64,000 nt of DNA from Adenophora triphylla var. japonica (GCA_022495995.1 JAFEMH010000522.1:383001-447000), one strand, 5' to 3'; positions 21,926-34,366 are shown, counted from the first letter of the stretch. Notes: generated by a model from the letters alone, not told the origin. Numbers and translations are program-made.

Positions 21926-23314
21926 GATATTTAATTATGGAGAGGGTAGGAGCTTCAGATGTGCACAGGGGGTGGCCTTCCCTCATGGTCCATATGCGCG
22001 AGATTGGAGGATGCCTTACATTGCTGATATGACACTGAGAGATTTGAGGAGAGATAGGGGACAGAGAGTGAGTGATGAGGAGGAAGAACAACAGGAGACC
22101 CAGGGTGACGAGGATCACCTAATGAGAGATCAGTTTGAGGCTGGGACCACTGGTGGTCATTTGGGTCAGGGCCAGTTGAGCACGTCGGAGGCATTTGGCA
22201 ACTGGGACGACATGAGATTATATCTGGAGGCTCAGCATTAGAGGGATGTGGATGACCGGGAAAGAAGACACAGAGAAGAGTGTGAGGCTCGAGAGGCGAC
22301 GAGTCTGATGTTGCGGACCCGGTTTGATTATGTGGATAGACGATGAGACACACATGATGATAGGTTGGAGGCTGTGGAGGATAGACTGGAGACTACTCAG
22401 AGGTTGGTATATCAGTAGCAGCTATGGATGCAGCAGTCAGATCTGAGACAATTTGAGCCAGTCCCACAAGAGCACTTCACTGAGATGGCAAGGAGGGCAG
22501 ATAGGCGGAGGCAGAGACACTTGGCTCGAGAGGCACAGTTTCCAGAGTGGGGCTTCGGCCCAAGATATTGATGGTACCTTTCATTATTCCCTTTCCTTTT
22601 ACATTTAAACTGTCTTAATTATATATTGTCATACACATTGAGGACACTGTGTAGTTTAAGTGTGGGGGGAAGGGAATTATTGCACCTTGTATATTTTGTT
22701 TATAAAAAAAAGAAAAAAAATGAAAAGAAAATAATAGAGAGGCTAAGTGAAAACCGGAAACGGCACTTAGGCAAAAGGTGAGGATTTGAGTAGATAGCAT
22801 CCTTTGTTCACCGGTGTGGAGACATAAGGGAGAGTTTGGAGCTCGGGTAGGATCACCTTTGGAGATGGAGGTTTGGATTAGTGGTGCTAGGTTAGAAATC
22901 CTCGTCTACTTTGGAGTAATAAGGGGTGTTGGTGAATATCACGAGGTAAGTCTTTGTTGAGGACCTTTAACCTAGCAATGACTTTTGTTGAGGGAGTTGT
23001 ACGGTTGTAGTGTGAGCTAGTGTGGGGGAATTTTTAGGACATTTTAGTTTCCCCCCACTTCCTTTTGGGGACCCTAGTTTGGATGATCATTTTTATCATG
23101 GGAGTTGATATCAAACTAGGGTCATTTATCTTTCTTTTGGGAGTCTCATAGAGACGGAGTTTTGTATACTCCGATAGTTCATCATTGATTGACTTGTGTT
23201 GGCAAGTAGAGGAGACTAGGAATCATTTTCTTCCACACATCTGTTTTAGACCGATTTTAGATTGGAGTTAGGATATTACTCAGGGACGAGTAATGGTCTA
23301 AGTGTGGGGGAATT
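21926..23314 (+). mobile_element. 3' internal region of Athila-type element E
   Basis: Begins abruptly at the LTR of D. Positions 21972-22570 read as a decayed plus-strand coding remnant (charged, Glu/Arg/Asp-rich, probably coiled) with TAG or TGA stops at about 22239, 22344 and 22416. After it come three polypurine-like tracts: AAGTGTGGGGGGAAGGG (22658), TAGTGTGGGGGAATTT (about 23020) and AAGTGTGGGGGAATT (23300), the last touching the LTR. 'attgaggacactgtgtagtttaag' before the first is typical of Athila 3' ends. Confidence 0.65.
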
Positions 23315-24742
23315 TGATGAGTTGGATTTTGTATATGTTATTTACCTATGTTTCCGGATATTTTACATCGATTTTTAATGTATTTAGATTAGTTTTGATG
23401 TTATTTGAGAGAAACTTTGTAATGTGAGGTTTTGTTGAGAAATGATTCAATCTGAGGGTAGTTTAGTCTTTTATTTTGTAATTGGATGTTGATCTCAAGA
23501 GACCGAATATTTCAAGTCACCCGTCAAAGAAAAAGTCAGCAAAACGGTCAAGGTCCAAGAAAAGAGTCAAGAAAAGTCAAGGGACGAAGGCCGGGTCAAA
23601 ACCAAGTCAAAGATGAAGATTTCTGCACAGAGCACGAGTGGAAAGATTGGAGCACGAGTGAAGAAGGACAGAGCACGAGTGGAGAACGAGTGGGACTTAA
23701 ACACAAATCAGAGCCAGAATGATCAGAATGACTTGGAGCTGGAAGCACGACTCGTGAGCATGACTTGGAGAGAAGGGCATGACTCATTCCTGATGGCACG
23801 ACTCGTGCCCAGACGCGTATTCTGACGTCAACAAGGTGTTTTGAGTAGATTTTGAGGATTTTAATTAGTTTCTTTTCCTAATTAGTTAAGGTTTTATTTT
23901 AGGAGTATAAATACCTCCTTATAATACATTTTTTAGGTTAGCTTTTATCTTATCAATTGATACCTAGGTTTTGAAGGATTGAAGGAGTTTGGCTTTTCAA
24001 GGCTCTGCAAAGATTTTCAGGTTTTTATTTTTATGTATAGCTATTCATATTGTATGATTTCAATCTAAAATATGAGTAGCTAAATTTCTATTAGTTCGCG
24101 GATTGGTTGTAGCCCTTATTTGATCTTTATGTTAAACTTTTAATTCTCTTTTAATTGTGGTTTTAGTTCATCCTAATATTTTTAATTTGTATTTGGTACA
24201 ATTCTTGCACTTGTGTGGAGAATTGTGCATGAACACTATTAGGGTGATTGGACTCGATTGACGATCTTGCGTGAATCGATTGAGTCTAGGTTTCATCAAT
24301 TCTTTTGTTCTTAATGAATTGAGCTTTTGTTGATTTGATCTTGCGTGATAATTGATAATTGCTCAATAAAAGAATTGCAACCCGGCCATCTAACCGTCCC
24401 AATTCTTATAAAAGTGAAGAAACCCTAAAACCCAATTATTATTTTTATTATTGAAAATCATAAAGAGATAATATGTGGTGAACCCAATCCGTGGGCTAGT
24501 TGTTTTTAATCCTTGAATTACTTCTTTGAATCTGCTTATTTGTTATTTTAGTTGTTTAATTTCCTTTGGAGATTAGTTTTTAATAAATCAAAAATCAAAA
24601 CCCTTTTCTGGTTACATTTCGCATTAATTAAATCAACTTGTTGAAACACTCAAGTCTCTGTGGTTCGACCCTTACTTGTACCTGCTACTTCGGTACTTGT
24701 ACTTGCAAGGTTTTTATTACACAGTGGAAATTTCATCCATCA
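23315..24742 (+). repeat. 3' LTR of Athila-type element E
   Basis: 1.43 kb with ends TGATG...CATCA, preceded by a polypurine tract. U3 has repeated GAGCACGAGTG words and two GCACGACTCGTG palindromes (23745, 23796-23808), then TATAAATA at 23906-23913. The end 'tttcatccatca' resembles other Athila LTR ends. The right flank resumes the reading frame of element F. Confidence 0.75.
23631..23913 (+). promoter_or_regulatory. LTR promoter of E: repeated word cluster and TATA box
   Basis: AGCACGAGTG occurs at 23631, 23651 and about 23672, ACGAGTGGG at about 23685, GCACGACTCGTGAGC at 23745 and GCACGACTCGTGC at 23796. TATAAATA follows about 100 bases later. The design parallels the other LTRs in the window. 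Confidence 0.55.
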
Positions 24743-27536
24743 ACTGCCAAGCGTGAAGTCAGTCAAATAGATGATGGCCCAAGAGTCTCCTGCCTCACTA
24801 CTGAAGTGGAAGGCCTAAAGCTCTCCATTGATTACATTGACATCAGAAGCACTTACAACTTCAGAGTTCCCAATGCTCCTGAGTCTGTTAACCAAGTAAT
24901 TCAAGATGCTGCTGCATTGGCAACCGCTAAAGTTTCAACTATGGTGGGTCAGTACAAGAAGATCCCTAGGAAATGATTTGGTGAGCTGATGAGTCACCTA
25001 GGATATTAGGTGGGAAAATCAGTTTGTGGGAAGACTGACAATCATAACAACTTTACATCCCAACAATGTATGTATTGTTCTTCCATCTACAGTGAGATCA
25101 AGCTTCATTGGCCCATGATTTTGTTTAGGGAGATCTGTGATAGTGTGGAGACCTATCAATCCAAGAAGCAAGGTGTTGAGCAGAGATGGAGACCATTCTG
25201 CAGGATCCTGACCGCTCTCCTTCTAAATTTTGACCATCTTGAAGACCTCAGAAAGAAAAATCTAGAGCTGATGGTAGAATGGGGTAGTGAAGAATCATTG
25301 GGATTTCTAGTGTGCCATAACTTCAGGTATGCTAATGGAGATGCACTTTACAAAGCTCTCTATGATGCTGATATATTCCCCAAAAGAGAAGAGTATGTTG
25401 CCATGAATCCTGAAACTGATACTCAGGCGGTTAGGAAAGCTGCCCAGAGAGGAAGAAGGCCAAGAGCCCAGGCTGAACCGCCTTTGAAAAAGACCAAGAC
25501 CGCTCCTTCCTCTAAACCACCTGCTACTGATCAAGCTGGTACAAGTAAGCCCAAGAGGCAAAAGAAACAATTGAACTTGGTGGATGAAGATGATGATGAA
25601 GAAGAAGAAGATCCTAGCATTCCAGATTTGGTTGCTAGAGCCAAAAAGGCAAAGGATGTTACAGAAGAGTTAACACCTAAAGAGCAAGTGCAGTTTTACA
25701 AAGATAAGATTGCCAGATTTGAGATGGAGCAAGAAGAGAGGCGAAATGCCAAAGGAAAATCAACCGCTGAGGCAACCGCTCCCCAACCTCAACAGCAACC
25801 TTCTCCCCAACTGCCTCCAGTTTCTCAACCGCAATCCCAAACTCAACCGCCTCCTCCTCCAAGTCCAACTCATATCCAATCCCCTATCCAATCACCTGTC
25901 CACTCTCCATCCAAATTTCCTTCTCCTCCACCCAAATCAAATGCACCTATTCAGGGGGAGACTCCAAAGAGGAGAAAGAAAATGCTTGCAAAGAGAAATT
26001 CAAAGAAGGGCAAACCTGTTAAACCTTCACCCTCTCCTTCTCCCTCACCTTCTCCAAAACCGCTTTCACCCTTATCCTCCCAATCCACATCATACTCCCC
26101 TTCTCATTCAAATTCTATAAATTCCATTCATTCCAATCAAACCCCCCACATTCAAGTGCCTACGAACTTTGGACTGCCAAACCATCTGTTGGCCAAGCCA
26201 TTTCCACATCCATCTGCCAGGAATGAACTCCTTCACCCTCTCATAAATCAAACCGCTCCCAATCCCCTCCTCCCTAAAAAACTGCTTCACCTGCTAAATC
26301 CCCTACTCCTTATGTCCACACTTCAAAATCAAATTCACCATCAAAATCCCCTCCTCAAAACATTCCTCCTCAAAACCAAACCATTCCCAACCAACCACTT
26401 CCTAACCCATTCATCCAAACCGCCCCTGAAACTACCCAAGTCCAACCGCCTCCTCTATTCCAAACCGCTCCCTCCACTTCAACCGCCCCTCTAACTGACT
26501 ATTCCCAAATTTTTCAAACACATAACCTAATCCAAGGTCAACTGCTGATTAACCAAGGCCACATTATCAAGCTAACTGCTTCTAATGCCTCCCTTGAAGC
26601 CTCCAACTCATCCCTAGCTGCTTCAAACCAGAACCTTCTTGCCAAGGTTGATGCTCAATCCCTTGAAATGGCAAATCTTAAAACCTATTTGCTTGATGCC
26701 ATTAAAGGGGAGAAATTAACTGCGCCCGCATCCACCTCATCTGATCAAACTGCCTCCACAGTCAAAACCGCAGCTGAGAACTGCTTCAATGCATTCCAGC
26801 AATCCCTTGAGGATGGAATTATCAAGGCAATGGGAGATAAAGCATCTATTGCTGAGCTGAATAAGATTCTAACTGAGCTTGGATTAAGAATTTGCAAAGC
26901 ATTGAAATGGATCTTGGAGAATTAAAGACTGAATTTCTTGGCATCCTTAACTCCAAACTGCAATCAGAAGCCAACCTCAAGCCTGTCCTTGAATCCATTC
27001 AGACCAATCTCCTTGAAGAAATGGACTTGCATAAGGGAGAGCTGGGCATAAAGATGAATATTGTTGAAGATACTCTGAAGGCCAAGATCAATGAGGTGAG
27101 ATATGAATTCAACGACCGCTTGGACAATCTCAAGGAAGGTTTTAATTCTAAGCTTGGATCTGCAATCCATGATTTAAAAACCTCCTTGATGGTTACCATA
27201 AATCTTGAGCCTATGGAAAAAGCCATTTCCACCCAAACTGCTGCTATTCAAGAAGAAATCCACACTTGCTTCAGTTCCTTAAACTCTTTTTTCCGTACTC
27301 TTATCAATGATCAAATTGAGCAAGTAAGAGGAAACTCTAAAGCAGTTGGTGAAGCAAATCTCAGGCTGGCCACCCAAGAAAATTCTCTCAAGAAGCTGGA
27401 ATCAACTCTTACTAGATCTGCTGAAGAAGTTAGAAGGCTAAGAAAATCTATGGCAACGGATCAATCCGCCCATGCTGGACCGCATCAAGCAGAGCATGAA
27501 GTCAACCAACCACGCCATCAACCTCGCCAGCAATAG
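24743..27536 (+). pseudogene. Accessory ORF of SIRE-like copia element F
   Basis: One long protein broken by stops at 24974-24976 and about 25007, and by frameshifts near 26275 and 26893. The N-terminal part ('YCSSIYSEIKLHWPMILFRE' onward) resembles plant 'putative transposon' domains of the Transposase_32 type. A basic and acidic linker follows, then a Pro/Ser/Gln-rich stretch (25780-26480), then a C-terminal coiled coil (26540-27480). It sits just before the 3' LTR, the place of the env-like gene in SIRE/Maximus elements. Athila element E interrupts its 5' part at 24742. The region is strikingly rich in the hexamer AACYGC on the sense strand. Function unknown. Confidence 0.62.
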
Positions 27537-28070
27537 AACCGCTTCATATGTAATTTCTTTCCTTTGATGAACATTTTTTTTGCTTAAGTTGGACCGCACT
27601 CTTTGTATTTCTTTTGTCCAACTTCTTTTGTTTTTGTAACCATGTATTTTGCTTTCCTACCATTGTAACATGTAACTGCAAAGGTAGTATTGAAAAATGC
27701 ATCACTGGTTCCAAAACCTTGTTCATATCAAACTGCTTGTTTGTAGAACAATGAAATCGCAATGATTTTAAACCTCATTCAAATGTTTTTCAAATTAAAA
27801 TCACATTTTTGAAATGAAGTTTAAACATTCAGTTTAAACCGCACTTTAAACTTAAACTCATATTTTCCAAGTGCACTGAATGCATTTAGATACTTTCAAG
27901 ATGTAAATTTTTCAATCCTTCAATAGTATAGAAATCTATAGCTTAAGCTAGTGTGTGCATTGACTTGGGACATGACTTACCATGTTAATTCTTATGGACA
28001 TGTTTTTTTACCAAGTACAATGTTTGCTTTTGTTATAGTAGGTAATGGCATCAATCAAATAGGGAGAGAT
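27537..28070 (+). other. 3' untranslated region and polypurine tract of F
   Basis: A/T-rich, non-coding. It ends in AAATAGGGAGAGAT directly against the LTR start TGTTGGG at 28071, a typical copia polypurine tract. The hexamers AACCGC and AACTGC continue through it. Confidence 0.75.
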
Positions 28071-29571
28071 TGTTGGGTATGCATTATTTAACCCTCCTAG
28101 ATTAGCTTAAGATTTGATTGATACCATAACCTCTTCTCTATTTTAAGGACTTTAGGCCCATATGTAATGAAGCTTAGACTTCAATTTTTTAGCTAAGTCC
28201 ATTTTATAGAATAGGATAAATTAGGCTTGAAGACTGGTACAAGACTCATTGGATATGAGGTTGCAGTCCAAAGGATTCAGACCGCACCATCAAAACCGCA
28301 CTAGCAAACCGTCCTGCAATTGCTCCGTGTGATTCTTTATTTGAAACCGCCCTTTGACAATTCCAGTGCAACTGTCTTAGTGAACCGCACTTGCCAACCA
28401 TAGTGCAGTTCAATTTTAAGACTGCACTCAGCAACCTCACTGGTGAAACCGCACATGCTCAACTGCTTCACACCAGATCGCTCCAATGATTGAAGACTTG
28501 AAGTGAACCACATTTGACCGTTGGAATCCACGTTAGCAATATCAAAATTCAACCACCAAATCTTGTCACGTGACTAAGTACCATACAAGATCTGCAATGA
28601 TCTTGAAAAGGTGACAGATGTCCTAACTACCTTATTTGCAGCTGGAGTCTGATCAGCTTTATCTGCAACTGATGTACCAAAGGACAAAAGTGGATATTTG
28701 TGGACCAATGGGAAAGCACCAGTACAGTCCTTGCAAAAACTGTGTCCAACGGCTAATTCCTTGGTGCTTGGGTATAAATACCCCTAATCTTCAACACTTG
28801 AAGATTGCTTGAGAAATTGAATTTGCTGTTCATACGAAGTTGAAGCTCTGTCCAGAAAATTTCCAGTCATTTGAATCTTCATCTTCCTACTTCAAGAAAT
28901 ATTTTCCAGCCTAGAAATCAAGCCTTATACACATCAAAAATCATTGAGCTCTACATCTCTTAGATTCAAAGAGCTTTGATCTTGTATACACACACACACC
29001 TCACTTGTTTAATCACATAGATTATTCATTTGAGATACACCGGTTATAGTCTAGAATTTGATCTTCATAGAATAGATTTTAAATCTGAGTATTGTACTTT
29101 GTACTTTGTAATCTCTCATACTCAATATAAAATCACTCTTAAAAAATCCAAGACTAACCATCTTGGTAGTGGACGTAGATCGTTAACGATTGAACCACTC
29201 TAAATATTGTGTTCTTACATTTCTGCATTTATTATTTACTGTGCTTACTAATTATCTATCTTTATCTTTGTTTGATCTTATATACAGTTATCCACTATTG
29301 TGAATTGTGTTTGGAGTTAACTTTGTCAAACCTCACTTTTCAGTTTTATAACTGCACTGAAAACCGCTTACCAAAATTGCACCTCTAAAACCGCTTTATA
29401 ACTTAAATATTCCGCTGTGCATTTTGCAACTCTACTTGCAGTTTCTTATTAACTGCAAGAGGTTTTGTAAGCCAAGAGGTTTATTTTTAAAAGAGGACAA
29501 AAAATTTGTAACAGTTATTCACCCCCCCCTCTAGCTGTTTTTCACCCTTGTTGCCACCTTTGGGACCAACA
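28071..29571 (+). repeat. 3' LTR of SIRE-like copia element F
   Basis: 1.50 kb, TGTTGG...CCAACA. TATAAATA is at 28773-28780, with ACCGCAC, ACTGCAC and GTGCAGT words at about 28283-28460 upstream of it. The 3' end contains 'cacccccccctctagctg', a signature common near SIRE/Maximus LTR ends. It shares 'attccgctgtgcattttgcaact' with LTR H. Confidence 0.8.
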
Positions 29572-29685
29572 GCTATGTAAATTGTAAACCTCTCTATACC
29601 CCTATTACAAACTCCCACTTCCAAATACAACTTGATTGTCATTTCAGAACTATACAGACCACTATAAAAAAACTATCCTTCTAGC

Positions 29686-30096
29686 CTATCTGTAAGAGTA
29701 GCTCCCAAAGTGATCCTTGTGAAGTGCTTCACAAACTTCTCTTGGTAAAACATGATCTGGAGTATACAGTTTTTCCCCTCTATGTATATGAGCATCATTA
29801 GCTAATTGATCAGCCATACCATTACCTTCTCTATACACATGATTTATAGGCCATACCCCACATAAAACCTTGCATTCCTTTAACTCATATCTGAATTCCC
29901 AAGGGCCATTATATACTTCCTTCAACACAGAAATAGCTACCAAGGAATCTGACTCAACACATATGGACTGCAACTGTAATTGATGACATAACTTTAAGCC
30001 ATCTCTCAAAGCCAAAATCTCACCTTTAATATTTGAACCATACCCATAATACTTGGAAAAAGCAGTTTGTAAGTCTGCAAAACTGGTGCTTCCCAT
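29686..30096 (-). pseudogene. LINE RNase H domain (RVT_3 type)
   Basis: Shows 'IKGEILALRDGLKLC' with the catalytic Glu, 'ICVESDSLVAI' with Asp, and 'VYREGNGMADQLAN' with the last Asp. The first strand with the initial Asp is not in this frame. It ends with a stop at 29686. Such domains close many plant L1-like elements and would remove RNA from the cDNA hybrid. Confidence 0.8.
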
Positions 30097-30274
30097 CTCA
30101 CTACCTTCATCACTTTGATTTTTGGGATTTTCAATGATACATTAACCTGTCTCAACATGTGTATACCACCTGTTTTATGTTCTGACTTAGGTACAAATTA
30201 AGAACACATTTCTTGAAGACTTTTCCTTACTTGTTTCATAATTTCTTGAGCATTCATAGAACTTCCTTCATTCC

Positions 30275-30841
30275 TTAGTTTACATCTGCTCTTCCAAATT
30301 TCCCAACATCCAAAAAGCATAATCCTCTCTTTACCAGACCAATTTGTGATCTATTTGAACTTTTGAGCATCCAAGTATCCCAAAGCTGTTCCAAGGAAGA
30401 ATAATTGTCTATTTTTCCAAATATAGTAGCAAAATACTTCCATATTTCTTTAGCTACATCAGATTGCAAAAGTAAATGTTGAATGGATTCCTGTTGCGGT
30501 TGTTCAGTGCAGCATACACATTTAGACACAATATTGTACCCTCTGCTTTGAATATTATCATCCACAGGTAACCCATTTCCCATTACCCTCCACCAAAAAC
30601 AACTCACTTTTGTGGGAATACATTTGTGCCAAAAATTTCCACCCCATCTGACCACATCATCTTTATCCCTAATGAGATCCCACCAGGTTTTTGTTTCAAA
30701 AATCCCTAACATTGTCAATTTAAATCTCAGCATATCAGGGATATTTTTTGTTAACTTGACTCTATTTATACGTTCATGAAATTGTTGAGGGATTAAAGGA
30801 AGCATGCTCTGAATTTGTTCAAGACCTTCCTTCACTGTCAA
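30275..30841 (-). pseudogene. LINE zinc-binding region (zf-RVT)
   Basis: The block 'IPTKVSCFWWRVMGNGLPV' with later 'CVCC' and 'QHLLLQSDVAKEIW' is the zf-RVT pattern seen after plant LINE reverse transcriptases. Frames change on both sides, between 30841 and 30908 and between 30096 and 30275. Confidence 0.78.
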
Positions 30842-30907
30842 CTTGGAATCTGAAGTGCCACTTAAAACTTCACCAAACCAGTTAGAATTCCAAAAGCTTA
30901 CTTTACC

Positions 30908-32026
30908 TTATTCAATCTCCCAAATACAATGCTGATCCATCTCAGAAATGATTTTAACCACAGTGTTCTGTATATGAGAATAAACAGATGAACCTCTTCC
31001 ATTAAACTTGTCACCAACAAACTGAGACCATAAAGATTTTCTTTGTAAGGCAAACCAAGCTAACTTGGCCATGAGAGCTTCATTTACATCTTCCAGTCTC
31101 CGTATCCACAGTCCTCCTTCTATTTTGGGTCTGCAAACTTTCCTCCACGCAATCCAATGAGTAATAATTCCCCCTCCCCTTCCATGATTGAAGGGTCTAA
31201 ATTTTCCTTCTTGAACTGCCTTTTTCAAATTTATCGACAAAATATCTTGAGCAAGGATGAACAGTAAAGGAGAGAGGGGATCCCCTTGTCTGACACCTCT
31301 AGTAGACTCAAAGTATCCATAGGATTTCCCATCTATCCTAACAGAATAATTATTTCCTTTCAATATCCTTTTGAACAGATCCAAGCAATGCCCATCAAAA
31401 CCAAGAGATTCCAAAGCTTTAAGAAGGAAGTCCCATTCCAATATGTCATAAGCTTTAGACATGTCTAGTTTAAAAACCACATTGTGAGCTGCTACCCTTC
31501 TATCAATTCTATGAATTAATTCTTGAGCAAGTGCTACATTCTCTTGTATACTCCTTCCTTGTATGAAACATGCTTGTTCTGGGGAAATCAAGGATGGAAG
31601 GAAATCTGCCAGTCTTGAAGTCACAATTTTCGATTGTATCTTACTGAAGAAAGTGCATAAACTGATAGGCCTCAAATCTTTAAAGTCTTCAGGTTTGTTT
31701 ACTTTTGGAATTAGCACAATGATATTGGAGGCAAATCCTTTATGCATTGTCTCACCTTTGAAAAAATCTTCTGTAGCTGGTGACACTACCTCCTTTTTTA
31801 TTATCTCCCAACATCCTTGAAAGAAATTCCCTGTAAATCCATCTGATCCTGGAGCACTGTCAGGATTAAGGCTTTTGATAGCTTTCCAGATTTCATCTTC
31901 TGTGGAGACAGCCTTTAAAATATTATTCATATCTCTGGTTACCTTAGGCTCAATGCCTTCAAACAAACTATCATCCATATTGTGAGGTTCTGAGGAAAAC
32001 ATACCTGAGAAATACATGGCAGCCAA
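30908..32026 (-). pseudogene. LINE reverse transcriptase lacking the catalytic box
   Basis: Contains 'SAPGSDGFTGNFFQGCWEII', 'LRPISLCTFFSKIQSKIV', 'QACFIQGRSIQENV', 'VVFKLDMSKAYDILEW' and 'TRGVRQGDPLSPLLFILAQD', the ordered motifs of a plant L1-type RT. After 'KFRPFNHGRGGG' the frame jumps to 'HWIAWRKVCRPKIEGGLWIR', the thumb-distal region. The segment with the F/YADD catalytic aspartates is missing, an internal deletion that keeps the frame open. It cannot be an active polymerase. Confidence 0.85.
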
Positions 32027-32036
32027 GTCTCAAGAG

Positions 32037-33334
32037 AGAATAAAATGCACAGCGGAATAAGTTAGGAGCGCTCTAAAAACCAAGAGGGCCGCACACACAC
32101 AAAGGGAACGCTAGTTTGACTTAAAAGAGTTAGGCTTAAAATGAGGAGCTAAGACAATTTCAACACAAACATAATGCAACTAAATATATTGAACCTATTA
32201 AGATCAAACAATTAAATATGGTAAGAACAAATATAAACTTCAAAGTAAAGTGCATAAAGTAAGAATAAGTAATTTGGAGAGGTTTAATCGTTAAAAATCT
32301 ACGTCCTTTACTAAGATGGTTAGTCTTGAATTTCTAAAAACTAGTTTGTATTAAATTCTTGCAAGAGAGATTACAAGGTATCTTGCTTATGAATCTAACA
32401 ACTAATTTAAATGAAGAACAAATCCTATACTATAAGCGGTATTCTCTTGAAGATGATCTAAGTAATCAAGCTTTTAGAGGTGTGTGTGTGTGTGTATCAA
32501 GAAATCAAAAGCTATTTGTGAATCTGTATGATCTAGAGCTTAATGATTCTTGGGTGTTACAAGGTTTTGTATGAAATCTGGGCTTGGATGTATGAAGGTA
32601 TGAAGGTGTTCTTGAATTTCTGGAAATTTTGAAAGAAATCTTCAAATTTTCAATGAAGGTATAACAATCAAAATCTCAAGAAACTTCAAATGGTTGAAGT
32701 TATGGGATATTTATAGTGAGCTTCAAAAACTAGTTGTTGGAGATATTTGTGAATATGCTTTAAGGACAATGTGATGTTGAGTGTTGATTGGAACACGTGT
32801 CCAATATAGTCGCTAAACACAAAGTATTGGGATAATGATAAGAGTTGTCTTATGACAGGTGTCTTCATATAAGAGAATCCTTAAAATTCAAAGGGTGTTG
32901 ATCTTCATATCTTCAGAAATCTTCTAGGTCTGAAAGTTGAACTGTTGGAAGCGCTTGAATCTTGAGCTCTATAAAGAACACTTAGGAGGGTTCTCAAGTT
33001 TGCGCTTAATAATGAGCTAGGGGCGCTTGAGAATAAGATAGGGGCGCTCACAAGAACCTTTAAGGCGCCAAGTAGGAGCAAAGGGGCGCTCAAGAGAGTG
33101 AGAGGGGAGCTACACAGTAGTAAGGGGCGCTCCAATCTTTTTCTTGACCCAACAGTGAAATCCTCAAAACAAAAGGTGCAAATTCTATTATATAGCCTAT
33201 TCTATGAAATGAACTATCTAAAAATTGAAGTATAAATACTTATTAAATAGGGTCGTAAAATCTATAAAATAAACAAGTTGATGGTATCAAATGTAACATA
33301 ATTTTTAAGAGTTTATTAGTCAGCATACCCAACA
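32037..33334 (-). repeat. Truncated SIRE-like copia LTR H
   Basis: The minus strand starts TGTTGGGTATGCTG at 33334, like LTR F, and shares 'ttccgctgtgcatttt' near 32060. Its far end is cut by the LINE junction. TATAAATA is on the minus strand at 32715-32708. Upstream of it, GGGGCGCT and AAGCGCTT words cluster at 32950-33135. No polypurine tract is visible at 33335. It may be a remnant of a solo or 5' LTR. Confidence 0.65.
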
Positions 33335-33627
33335 ACAATTTAGTAATAAGGCCTTTAAAAAAAATAGATATGCATTTTTGGACTAAAGAAGTTAAAAGAT
33401 CGGAATAAAGAGATTGAGAACATAAGTTTGCAGAGAAAAGTTCCAAAACGTAAAATAAATTTTATTTTGCATTAATAAAAAAGAATATTCATTAATGTCA
33501 ATACGAAAGAATCTCCATGTATTCTTTTTATAATATTTAATACGAAGTTTTTTTTTTCAAGTTAAAAGAATAGAATTTGTATTGAGGAAAATGATATTCA
33601 TGGAACTTTACAATTATAACATATATA
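33335..33627. other. Unclassified A/T-rich spacer
   Basis: Target sequence to the left of element I. It continues beyond I at 55393. No gene, and no known repeat recognised. Confidence 0.5.
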
Positions 33628-34364
33628 TGATGCTGTCCAATAATAACAGTTGGGCCTGATCCAAGTCCATGGGCGAGAGAGTAGCAAGTAGGCCCAAAAT
33701 CGAGATAAGACCCAAGAAGAAGACTAAAGCAGAGGTGGCCCAAGAAGGATCATAAGAAAGCGAGATAGGAAATATCCCGCTAAGAGTTAGTAAAGGGGGG
33801 GAAGACCAAGGCAATAATAGCGAGACATTATGAGGTAAATCGGCGAGATAATGATAAAGGCGAAATGCGAGATATTGTGGTAAGGCGAGACAGGCCAAAG
33901 GTAACCTTATCCGGCGAGAGAGGGATCCCAAATTGATGTTATTCACCAGAGGCGGCATATAAATATCTACGAAGTGGGGCTCATTAGACGGTTATGCATT
34001 GGGATTGGTGATCACGTGTTAAGGGTTTACTTTTATAAAGGACCAATGGAGTGGTGACACGTGGTAGGAAGCATGAAATGTGAGGAAGTCACATGCAAGG
34101 CACGAGGGTAGAGGTATAAATATGAGAGGAAGGCTTCATTCCAAAGGTACGTCCATTTTACACACACAGACACCTTCCTTACTGTTGGTTTTCCCCTTTA
34201 TCAAGCAAATTCTTATCCTTACGCCGGAGGGGCTTACGCCGGAGCCGCCCCCGTCTTAGTTAACGTTTGAGTGTGTGCAGATTGACTGGAGAAGAAGGAG
34301 CCGGAGATAACAAATTTGGACTACAACGGTGAGTTGCTGCTTGAGGAAATTCCTGGCAACATCA
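33628..34364 (+). repeat. 5' LTR of element I
   Basis: TGATG...CATCA, 737 bases. GGCGAGA-type words recur about seven times between 33668 and 33920. TATAAATA follows at 34115-34122. A (CA)n stretch marks the putative leader start at about 34160. Confidence 0.93.
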
Positions 34365-34366
34365 AT

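Larger units (their letters stand above)
29572..32036 (-). mobile_element. LINE (non-LTR retrotransposon) fragment G
   Basis: A 2.5-kb minus-strand fragment with reverse transcriptase, zinc-binding and RNase H parts in LINE order. No endonuclease or ORF1 is present, so it is truncated at its 5' end at about 32036, where it meets LTR H. No poly(A) tail is visible at 29572, where the LTR of F abuts; F probably inserted into its 3' end. Confidence 0.85.

Noticed and set aside
25710..26120. 136-residue plus-strand frame (Leu/Pro/Asn-rich)
   Set aside because: Shadow of the Pro-rich region of the F accessory ORF in another frame.
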